DNA from: Pseudomonadota bacterium
GTDB taxonomy: Bacteria; Pseudomonadota; Gammaproteobacteria; UBA9214
Direction: 5' to 3'
NCBI GenBank assembly: GCA_041395565.1
Contig: JAWLAI010000008.1
Location: forward strand, 1 to 64,000
Length of the DNA: 64,000 nucleotides
Positions 55,362-62,233 of this stretch are shown here, piece by piece. The first letter of the stretch is position 1; every line of letters begins with the position of its first letter. Below the pieces are notes generated by a model, which saw nothing but the letters and a program-made list of their open reading frames with translations, ran no database searches and was not told the DNA's origin. Made by a program: the position numbers and the translations under genes.

Positions 55362-55394
55362 CGTCATTGCGAGAATCGGAGTGACGCAGCAATC
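55362..55394. repeat. Candidate dispersed repeat (CGTCATTGCGAG type)
   Basis: CGTCATTGCGAG at 55362-55373 and GTGACGCAGCAATC at 55381-55394 form an imperfect inverted repeat around GAATCGG. This matches the style of short intergenic repeats found in many copies in several bacterial genomes. Only one copy is seen in the window. It lies between the cyclotransferase start and the tatD end. Confidence 0.35.
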
Positions 55395-55471
55395 ACAAAT
55401 CGATTGATATCACATGGCGATTGACCGCTCCCGGCTTCCTGTCTCCGCAACGGCGGGAATATCCAGTTTCC

Positions 55472-56248
55472 CTATGATACATAATCATCCAGGCCGAGCA
55501 CGGCACGCGCGTTGGCCGTGGTCACCGCCGCGACCTGCGCCTCGGGTTCGCCCCGCACCTGCGCCAGCGCGGTCAGGCAGTACGGGAGGTACTCCGGACT
55601 GTTGCGCTCGCCGTGATGCTGCGCCACGGTCATATCGGGTGCATCGGTCTCCAGCACCAGCGCCGCCAGCGGCAGCGCCCGGGCCAGCGCGCGCAGCTTG
55701 CTGGAGCGCTCGTAGGTCAGCATGCCACCGAAACCGAGCCGGAAGCCCAGGTCCCGGTACTGTTGTGCCTGTTGCAGGCTGCCGTTGAAGGCGTGACAGA
55801 TACCTCCGCGCACGCCTGCACGCCGCAGCGTCGCCAGCACCGCATCATGTGCCTTGCGCACATGCAGGATCACCGGCAGGTCCGCGTCACGCGCGATCGC
55901 GAGCTGCGCCTCGAACAGCTGCCGCTGGCGGTCGTGATCGAGACCCGGCACGTGGAAGTCGAGCCCGATCTCGCCGATCGCGAGCGGACGGCGCACGGCG
56001 ACCCAGTCTGCGAGCCGCTGCAGGTCGGCCCGTGTGTGCGTATCGAGGTAGACGGGGTGCAGCCCGAGCGCCGGGTAAAGGCAGGCAGCTCCGGCGCACA
56101 ACGCCCACAGCCCCTCCCAGGTCGCAGCCTGCACCCCGGGCACCACGATCGCGCCCACCCCGGCCGCGCGCGCGCGCGCCAGCACCGCGGCACGGTCGGC
56201 GTCGAACTCCCCGACATCGAGGTGACAGTGGGTGTCGATCAACTCCAT
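55472..56248 (-). CDS. tatD: TatD-family metal-dependent DNase
   Basis: A 258-residue TIM-barrel hydrolase. Metal-binding motifs are THCHLD at residues 6-11, GEIGLDFH near residue 92, HVRKAHD, CHAFNG near residue 152 and ETDAPD near residue 200. TatD proteins act as 3'-5' exonucleases or deoxyribonucleases, while D-aminoacyl hydrolysis by other members is less likely here. It is divergent from tcdA with a 59-bp gap. Confidence 0.92.
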   Translation of the reverse strand: MELIDTHCHLDVGEFDADRAAVLARARAAGVGAIVVPGVQAATWEGLWALCAGAACLYPALGLHPVYLDTHTRADLQRLADWVAVRRPLAIGEIGLDFHVPGLDHDRQRQLFEAQLAIARDADLPVILHVRKAHDAVLATLRRAGVRGGICHAFNGSLQQAQQYRDLGFRLGFGGMLTYERSSKLRALARALPLAALVLETDAPDMTVAQHHGERNSPEYLPYCLTALAQVRGEPEAQVAAVTTANARAVLGLDDYVS

Positions 56249-56307
56249 GCCGCGATTGTATGCCGGCGGCCAATTGTCGCCCAGCCGTTTTCTGGTATGT
56301 TGCCGGC

Positions 56308-57126
56308 ATGACGCACCCGGACCTGCCGCACAGCAGCGGCGACATCGACTTCGAGCGCCGTTTCGGCGGCATCCGTCGCCTGTACGGGGCGGCGGCGCTG
56401 GAACGGTTCCGCGCCGCGCACGTCTGCGTGCTGGGTATCGGCGGTGTCGGCTCCTGGGCTGCCGAGGCGCTGGCCCGCTCGGGCATCGGCCGTTTGACGC
56501 TGATCGACCCGGACCACGTCGCCGAATCGAATATCAACCGCCAGCTGCCCGCGCTGGACAGTACCCTGGGCCGTGCCAAGGTCCAGGTCATGGCGGCACG
56601 CATCCATGCGATCAATCCGCACTGCAACGTCTTCGGCATCGAGGAATTCGCCGGCATCGACAACATCGCGCACCTGGTCGCGCCGGGCCTGGATTTCGTC
56701 ATCGATTGCATCGACGGCTTCCGCGTCAAGGCGCACCTGGTCGCACACTGCCGGCGCGCCAGGATCCGCATCATCACCGTGGGCGCGGCCGGCGGTCAGA
56801 CCGATCCAACCCGCATCCGCGTGGTCGACCTGAGCCGCACCGAGCACGACGCGCTGTGCGCCAAGACGCGGCGGCTGTTGCGCACCGCTTACGGCTTCCC
56901 GAAGAACCTCAAGCGACGCTTCGACGTGCCCTGCGTCTACTCGGAGGAGAACCCGATATTCCCCGCCGCCGATGGCTGCGTCAGCCCGGCGAAGCCCGAC
57001 CACCATAGCCTCGGCGGGCTTACCTGCGCCGGCGGCCTCGGCTCGGCGATGCCGGTCACCGCCGGCTTCGGCCTGGCCGCGGCCGCCTACGTGCTAAGGA
57101 AACTGGCGGCGCGACGGCAGGAATGA
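56308..57126 (+). CDS. tcdA: tRNA threonylcarbamoyladenosine dehydratase
   Basis: A 272-residue E1-like enzyme that cyclises t6A37 to ct6A in tRNA using ATP. The nucleotide-binding GIGGVGSWAAEALARSG near residue 45, DHVAESNINRQ, and the FDVPCVYSEE and CAGGLGSAMPVTAGFG segments are typical. The ATG at 56308 is where family similarity starts, and the long frame upstream is antisense to tatD. Confidence 0.94.
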   Translation: MTHPDLPHSSGDIDFERRFGGIRRLYGAAALERFRAAHVCVLGIGGVGSWAAEALARSGIGRLTLIDPDHVAESNINRQLPALDSTLGRAKVQVMAARIHAINPHCNVFGIEEFAGIDNIAHLVAPGLDFVIDCIDGFRVKAHLVAHCRRARIRIITVGAAGGQTDPTRIRVVDLSRTEHDALCAKTRRLLRTAYGFPKNLKRRFDVPCVYSEENPIFPAADGCVSPAKPDHHSLGGLTCAGGLGSAMPVTAGFGLAAAAYVLRKLAARRQE

Positions 57127-57430
57127 CCGGAACCTGTCGCAGCAACCCGCGCGCACCGCATCACTGGCCGCTACCCTGGGGGGCCGGGCGAATTCCGCAA
57201 CCGGCTGCGTTGCGACTCGCGCTCGCCGCGCCGGGAACCGAAATCGCCACGGTCGCTACCACGCGGAATTATGCGGCAGATTCCGGGTCGAACCTGTCCG
57301 GCAAACCACACCGGTGACCGTGCCATCAGTTCGGCGATTTCGCCCGCGCGGATGCAATAACGGATTCGTCCAGATTCAGACCATCACCACAGCGGCATCC
57401 TGCCCCAGCGCAACCAGGACAATCACCACC
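57127..57430. other. 304-bp intergenic region before cysZ
   Basis: There is no gene here. A small stem CGCAAC/GTTGCG (57196-57201 with 57209-57214) is the only structure noted after tcdA. No consensus promoter could be identified for cysZ. Confidence 0.5.
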
Positions 57431-58177
57431 ATGACCAGCAAACACTCACACTCCGGGATGCATTACCTGCTGCAGGGATTGCGTCTCATCCGCATGCGCG
57501 GCCTGCGCCGCTACGTGATCGTGCCGGTACTGCTCAGCACGCTGAGCTTCACCGCCGCCATCGCCGGCTTGACCTGGTGGCTGGAGAGCCTGCTCGACCC
57601 GCTGCTCGCCAGGCTGCCGGACTGGCTCGACTGGCTGCGCTATCTGCTCTGGCCGCTGTTCGTGCTGAGTTTAGTGCTGATCGTGTTCTACGGGTTTTCG
57701 ATCCTGACCAACCTGCTGGCGGCACCGTTCAACGGCATGCTCGCCGAGGCGGTGGAGCAGCACCTCACCGGCCAGCCGATCGAGACCGGCGGCTGGCGTG
57801 CGCTGCTGCACGACATCGCACCCAGCCTGCTCTCCGAGCTGCGCAAGCTGCTGTACTTCGCCCTGCGGGCGCTGCCGCTCGGCATCCTGTTTCTGGTGCC
57901 CGGCATCAACATCGCGGCGCCGTTCCTGTGGGCGCTGTTCAGCGCCTGGATGCTGGCGATCGAGTATCTCGACTATCCCATGGCCAATCACCAGCTGCGC
58001 TTTGCCGCGCAGCGCCGGCTGCTGCGCGGCAACCGTCTGCTCGCCTATGGCTTCGGCGGCAGTGCGTTGCTGCTCACCATGGTGCCGCTGCTGAACTTCA
58101 TCGCCATGCCGGCCGCGGTCGCCGGCGCCACGGCCCTGTGGGTGGATGAATTCCGGGACCTGCAAACCCCGATGTAG
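57431..58177 (+). CDS. cysZ: Sulfate transporter CysZ
   Basis: A 248-residue EI24/CysZ-family inner-membrane protein that imports sulfate for cysteine synthesis. Hydrophobic segments lie near residues 30-50, 70-95, 140-175 and 205-235, and the family opening SGMHYLLQGLRLI is clear. An upstream in-frame extension to 57314 has no similarity. The stop codon TAG is the first part of a GTAGGAG REP element at 58174. Confidence 0.93.
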   Translation: MTSKHSHSGMHYLLQGLRLIRMRGLRRYVIVPVLLSTLSFTAAIAGLTWWLESLLDPLLARLPDWLDWLRYLLWPLFVLSLVLIVFYGFSILTNLLAAPFNGMLAEAVEQHLTGQPIETGGWRALLHDIAPSLLSELRKLLYFALRALPLGILFLVPGINIAAPFLWALFSAWMLAIEYLDYPMANHQLRFAAQRRLLRGNRLLAYGFGGSALLLTMVPLLNFIAMPAAVAGATALWVDEFRDLQTPM

Positions 58178-58195
58178 GAGCGCGGGCATGCCCGC
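58174..58195 (+). repeat. REP element, copy A
   Basis: A GTAGGAG head (58174-58180) is followed by a 14-bp palindrome with GCGGGCATGCCCGC (58182-58195). This is the head-plus-palindrome layout of gammaproteobacterial REP sequences. It overlaps the cysZ stop codon and forms an inverted pair with copy B. Confidence 0.7.
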
Positions 58196-58250
58196 ACGCG
58201 GCACGCGTATATCCATGTACGTCGCGCGAACGCCGGTGGCAATGGCATGC

Positions 58251-58271
58251 GCGGACGCGGTCCGCTCCTAC
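58251..58271 (-). repeat. REP element, copy B (inverted)
   Basis: On the minus strand a GTAGGAG head (58271-58265) leads into a palindrome with arms GCGGAC and GTCCGC (58251-58265). It overlaps the TAG stop of the aminotransferase gene and faces copy A across 55 bp, so the pair resembles a BIME. It may act as a bidirectional terminator or mRNA stabiliser between convergent genes. Confidence 0.7.
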
Positions 58272-59422
58272 AACAGGTATTCCTGCAGGCGCCGCACCCC
58301 CTCCTGCAGAGTCTCCAGCGCGGTCGTGTAGGCAAACCGCACGTGTGATTGCGCCCGGTTGCTGCCGAAGTCGATCCCGGGCGTGATCGCCACGCCCGCC
58401 TCTTCGAGCAGCTGCTGCGAGAAGGCATAACTGTCGGCGGTGAAGCGGCTGCAGTCGGCATACAGGTAGAAGGCACCAGCCGGTGTCACCGGGATATCGA
58501 AGCCCAGCGCGCGCAGTGCGGGCAACAGGTAATCCCGGCGGCGCCGGAATTCCGCGCGGCGCTGTTCCAGGATTGCGAGGTTATCGGGTTCGAAAGCGCG
58601 CAGCGCGGCATGCTGCGACAGCGTCGGTGCGGCGAGGAACAGGTTCTGTGCCAGCTTGTCGAGCGCCGGCACCAGCATGCGCGGCGCCACCAGCCAGCCC
58701 AGGCGCCAGCCGGTCATGCCGAAATACTTGGAAAAGCTGTTGATCACCACGATATCGCCGGATACGGCCAGTGCCGTGACGGCAGCATCGTCGTACACCA
58801 GACCGTGATAGATCTCGTCCACGATCAGGCAGCCGCCCTGCGCCTGCGCGATATCGAGATAGGCGCGCAGCGTGTCGGAATCGAGCAGACTCCCGGTCGG
58901 ATTGGAGGGTGAAGCCACCAGCAGGGCCGCGGTCCGCGTCTGCCAGGCGCTGCGCACCTGCGCGACCGCAGGCTGGTAATTCGTGACGGCGGCGACCGGC
59001 AGGCTGACCGGCTCGCCGCCGAGCAGATGGACGAAATTACGGTTGCAGGGATAGCCGGGATCGGCGAGCAGCACCCGGTCGCCGGGATCGACCAGCGCAG
59101 CCAGCGCCAGCTGCAGCGCGGCCGAGGCGCCGGGCGTGATCACGATACAGGCCGGGTCGACCTCGACGCCGTAATGCGTGCGATAGTATCCGGCAATGCG
59201 CTGGCGCAGTTCCGGCAGTCCGGTCGCCGGCGTGTAGTGGGTGAACCCGGCCGCCAGAGCGGCATGCCCGGCCTCGATCACGGGTTGCGGCGTAGTGAAA
59301 TCCGGCTCGCCGATCTCCATGTGGATGATCGATCGCCCGGCGGCCTCGAGTTCGCGCGCACGCGCCAGCAGCGCCATGACGTGGAACGGCTGGATCAGCT
59401 GCATGCGCCGGGCGGTTTTCAT
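58268..59422 (-). CDS. Class I/II pyridoxal-phosphate aminotransferase
   Basis: A 384-residue fold-type I aminotransferase. It has GEPDFTTPQPV near residue 38, TPGASAALQLA, SNPTGSLLD and the PLP-lysine motif SFSKYFGMTGWRLGW near residue 232. It is similar to aspartate/alanine aminotransferase-like proteins, and the exact amino acid is not determinable. It starts 3 bp after the HAD gene stop, so the two genes form an operon. The TAG stop lies inside REP copy B. Confidence 0.92.
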   Translation of the reverse strand: MKTARRMQLIQPFHVMALLARARELEAAGRSIIHMEIGEPDFTTPQPVIEAGHAALAAGFTHYTPATGLPELRQRIAGYYRTHYGVEVDPACIVITPGASAALQLALAALVDPGDRVLLADPGYPCNRNFVHLLGGEPVSLPVAAVTNYQPAVAQVRSAWQTRTAALLVASPSNPTGSLLDSDTLRAYLDIAQAQGGCLIVDEIYHGLVYDDAAVTALAVSGDIVVINSFSKYFGMTGWRLGWLVAPRMLVPALDKLAQNLFLAAPTLSQHAALRAFEPDNLAILEQRRAEFRRRRDYLLPALRALGFDIPVTPAGAFYLYADCSRFTADSYAFSQQLLEEAGVAITPGIDFGSNRAQSHVRFAYTTALETLQEGVRRLQEYLL

Positions 59423-59425
59423 CGT

Positions 59426-60208
59426 TCACGCACCCGGCTGCCGCACGGCCCGGGCATGCAGTCGTCGCAGGAAGCCGGCATCGACCAGCCCATCCGGCGC
59501 CGGTTCCCCCGCGAGTACCGTGCAGGGCTGGTCCGGTTCGCCGAGGTGATCGAGCACCAGTGCGGCACCGGTAAAATCCTGGTGCGCGGTATACGGGTTG
59601 ACCGTGACCAGCGTGACCACGCCAGCGGCGCGCGCCGAGCGCAGTCCGTTCAGCGAATCCTCGATGGCAATGCAGGCCTGTGGCGGCAGACCCAGCTTTG
59701 CGAGCGCGTAATCGTAGATGTCGGGCGCCGGTTTCTTGCTGGGCACCACGCCGCCGGCGGCTATCACCTCGAACCAGTCGTGCGCTGCCTCGCTGAAGGA
59801 ATGCTCGAGCAGCGCCGTGATATTGTCCGGCGTGGTCGTGGTCACGATGGCCAGACGCAGGCCGGCGCCACGGATGTCGCGCAGCAGTCGCTCCACGCCC
59901 GGTCGCAACGGTACCCGGCCGCCTGCCAGGGCCTCGATGTAATGGACGGTCTTGCGCCGGTGCAGGTCCGCAATGAAGGCATCGGCATCCGTCGGCAGCG
60001 TGTAGTCCGGGCGCTCGCGGCTCAGGTAGTAACGGATGCGCTCCTTGCCGCCCGTCACGGCCAGCAGGTCATGGTACAGGGCACGATCCCATACCCAGTC
60101 GAGCCCCGCCTCGGCGAATGCCGCGTTGAATGCCAGGCGGTGCACCTCTTCGGTATCCGCCAGCGTGCCGTCGACGTCCAGCAGGACCGCCTGCAGTTCA
60201 GCTTCCAT
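59426..60208 (-). CDS. HAD-family phosphatase, CbbY-like
   Basis: A 260-residue HAD subfamily IA hydrolase. The nucleophile motif LLDVDGTLADTEEVH is at residues 9-23, motif II is TTTTPDN, the motif III Lys is in SKKPAPDIY, and motif IV is IAIEDSLNGLRSA. The sequence resembles CbbY, the xulose-bisphosphate-removing phosphatase linked to Rubisco, which would fit an autotroph, but beta-phosphoglucomutase-like members look similar. It is divergent from dksA. Confidence 0.85.
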   Translation of the reverse strand: MEAELQAVLLDVDGTLADTEEVHRLAFNAAFAEAGLDWVWDRALYHDLLAVTGGKERIRYYLSRERPDYTLPTDADAFIADLHRRKTVHYIEALAGGRVPLRPGVERLLRDIRGAGLRLAIVTTTTPDNITALLEHSFSEAAHDWFEVIAAGGVVPSKKPAPDIYDYALAKLGLPPQACIAIEDSLNGLRSARAAGVVTLVTVNPYTAHQDFTGAALVLDHLGEPDQPCTVLAGEPAPDGLVDAGFLRRLHARAVRQPGA

Positions 60209-60294
60209 GTCACGCTCCCTCTGTATCCACTCCGGTACGGCGTGATCCCGTCAGATCGCCGCAAACAGGCCGATTTTCCGGCCTGCCGGTATTC

Positions 60295-60337
60295 TTGACT
60301 AATAGTAAAAGTGGCGTATAAATAACGCCCCTATAAT
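60295..60337 (+). promoter_or_regulatory. Strong sigma-70 promoter region of dksA
   Basis: TTGACT (60295-60300) and TATAAA (60317-60322) are separated by 16 bp. A second perfect -10-like TATAAT lies at 60332-60337. GGCGT and ACGCC arms (60313-60317, 60325-60329) flank the first -10 region and could be an operator. The leader to dksA is about 105 nt. Confidence 0.65.
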
Positions 60338-60434
60338 GTTTCCCCGCCGGATATGATACCTGAGCGCGGTAAATTTTAAACAGAAACATCAACTCAATCA
60401 GCGAGTTAAAAAACACCACCCGGAGAAGATCCAG

Positions 60435-61139
60435 ATGGCTGTAAAAAAGAAGGCAGTAAAGTCGACGGCAGCGAAGAAGAAGACCGCCGCACGCACGAAG
60501 ACCGCGAAAAAGACGACCGCGAAGAAGGCCGCTGCGAAGAAGACGACTGCCAAGCAAGCCGCACCGAAGAAGCCCGCCGCGAAAAAGACCGCACCGAAAA
60601 AGGCGACGCCGAAAAGCGCCGCCCCGGTGAAGAAGGCCGCACCGGTGAAGAAGGCGGCAGCACACAAGCCGGCGCCCGCGCCGGCAGCCCTGCGCCCGGC
60701 AGCACGCAAGAAATCCAGCGGCCAGATCGGACCGGTGCCGGGTATCGCGCCCTACACGGAAAAGAAGGGCGAGGATTACATGAACGAGCGCCAGGTCGCG
60801 CACTTCCGCAACATCCTGGAGACCTGGAAACGCAGCCTGATGGAGGAGGTCGACCGTACCGTGCATCACATGCAGGACGACGCGGCCAACTTCCCCGATC
60901 CGAATGACCGTGCGACCCAGGAATCCGAATTCAGCATGGAACTGCGGGCACGCGATCGCGAGCGCAAGCTGATCAAGAAGATCGAGGAATCGATCCGCCA
61001 TCTCGACAACGACGACTTCGGCTACTGCGAGGCCTGCGGCGTGGAGATCGGCGTCAAACGCCTCGAGGCGCGTCCGACCGCCACGCTGTGCATCGACTGC
61101 AAGATCCTCGACGAGATCCGCGAGAAGCAGATGGGGTGA
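60435..61139 (+). CDS. dksA: RNA polymerase-binding transcription factor DksA with H1-like N-terminal tail
   Basis: A 234-residue protein. Residues from about 110 form a normal DksA: coiled coil with the DPNDRA tip motif needed for ppGpp synergy, then a zinc finger with CEACG and CIDCK. Residues 1-95 are almost only Lys, Ala, Pro and Thr in KKAAAKK-like repeats, resembling bacterial histone-H1-like tails, and presumably bind nucleic acid. GGAG lies about eight bases before the ATG. gluQ follows, as in many gammaproteobacteria. Confidence 0.94.
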   Translation: MAVKKKAVKSTAAKKKTAARTKTAKKTTAKKAAAKKTTAKQAAPKKPAAKKTAPKKATPKSAAPVKKAAPVKKAAAHKPAPAPAALRPAARKKSSGQIGPVPGIAPYTEKKGEDYMNERQVAHFRNILETWKRSLMEEVDRTVHHMQDDAANFPDPNDRATQESEFSMELRARDRERKLIKKIEESIRHLDNDDFGYCEACGVEIGVKRLEARPTATLCIDCKILDEIREKQMG

Positions 61140-61255
61140 TGCCTGCAGGGACGCAGGGATATCGCGCGAGGCAGTGACGCCGCTAGCGATGCCACATCAA
61201 ACACTCGACTTCCTGCAAGTCTATCCGCGGTAAACCATCGTCACGGTTTCAGCGT

Positions 61256-62191
61256 ATGACTGAAACACATCGATACCGCGGTCGCTTCGCACCCTCGCCA
61301 ACCGGCCCGCTGCATTTCGGTTCCCTGGTCGCCGCCGTGGGCAGCTGGCTCGACGCGCGCCACCATCACGGCGCGTGGCTGGTACGCATGGAAGACCTCG
61401 ACCCACCGCGCGAGATGCACGGCACCGCGGACGCGATCCTGCGCACGCTCGAGGCCTACGGACTGGAATGGGACGGCAGCGTCGAATACCAGAGCCGGCG
61501 CAGCAGGCACTACGAGGCGGCACTGGCGCAACTGGCCGAGGACGGACATCTCTACCACTGTGCCTGCACCCGGCGTGAGATCGCGGACAGCGCCATCGGA
61601 CCGGACGGCAGCGGTATCTATCCCGGCACCTGCCGCAACGGGCTGCCCCCGGGAAGGCAGGCTCGCGCCGTACGCGTGCGCGTCTACGACACCACCATCC
61701 GGGTGACAGACCTGCTGCAGGGCCCGCTGCAGCAGGCGCTCGCGGCGGAAGCGGGCGACTTCGTGCTGCGCCGCGCGGACGGCCTGTATGCCTACCAGCT
61801 CGCCGTGGTGGTCGACGATGCCGCGCAGGCGATCAGCCACGTGGTGCGCGGCGCCGACCTCCTCCGTTCCACCCCGCGCCAGGTCCACCTGCAGCGACTG
61901 CTCGGGTATGCCACGCCAGACTACCTGCACCTGCCGGTCGCCATCGACGACCGCCACGAGAAGCTCGGCAAGCAGACCCGCGCACCCGCGCTCGCATCCG
62001 CGCGGGCGGTCACCACCCTGCTCCAGGTGCTGGAATTCCTCCGGCAGCCGCTGCCGGAGGGCGCCCGGGACGCCAGCCCGGGCGAACTCCTGCACTGGGC
62101 AGCCGCGCACTGGAACCGTCAGGCCCTGCCCGCAGAACGCGAGTTGACCGCGCCGCCGGCATTTCAACATGCCGCGCCCACAGGGCTATAA
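61256..62191 (+). CDS. gluQ: Glutamyl-Q tRNA(Asp) synthetase
   Basis: A 311-residue GluRS paralogue without an anticodon-binding domain. It attaches glutamate to queuosine in tRNA(Asp). The class I HIGH-like motif is in APSPTGPLHFGSL near residue 12, the zinc site uses CAC and YPGTC near residues 101-125, and the KMSKS equivalent is KLGKQ near residue 240. It lies 116 bp after dksA. Confidence 0.94.
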   Translation: MTETHRYRGRFAPSPTGPLHFGSLVAAVGSWLDARHHHGAWLVRMEDLDPPREMHGTADAILRTLEAYGLEWDGSVEYQSRRSRHYEAALAQLAEDGHLYHCACTRREIADSAIGPDGSGIYPGTCRNGLPPGRQARAVRVRVYDTTIRVTDLLQGPLQQALAAEAGDFVLRRADGLYAYQLAVVVDDAAQAISHVVRGADLLRSTPRQVHLQRLLGYATPDYLHLPVAIDDRHEKLGKQTRAPALASARAVTTLLQVLEFLRQPLPEGARDASPGELLHWAAAHWNRQALPAERELTAPPAFQHAAPTGL

Positions 62192-62233
62192 TCAGGTCCG
62201 GTCGACCCACAATAACCCACAGCGGAGCACAAT

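Noticed and set aside
57123..57317. Small 64-codon open frame between tcdA and cysZ
   Set aside because: It has no ribosome-binding site, no similarity and no codon pattern.
60435..60720. Short tandem-repeat or CRISPR-like pattern
   Set aside because: The repetition is Lys/Ala codons (aag, gcc, acc) of the DksA tail, with no constant-length repeats or unique spacers.
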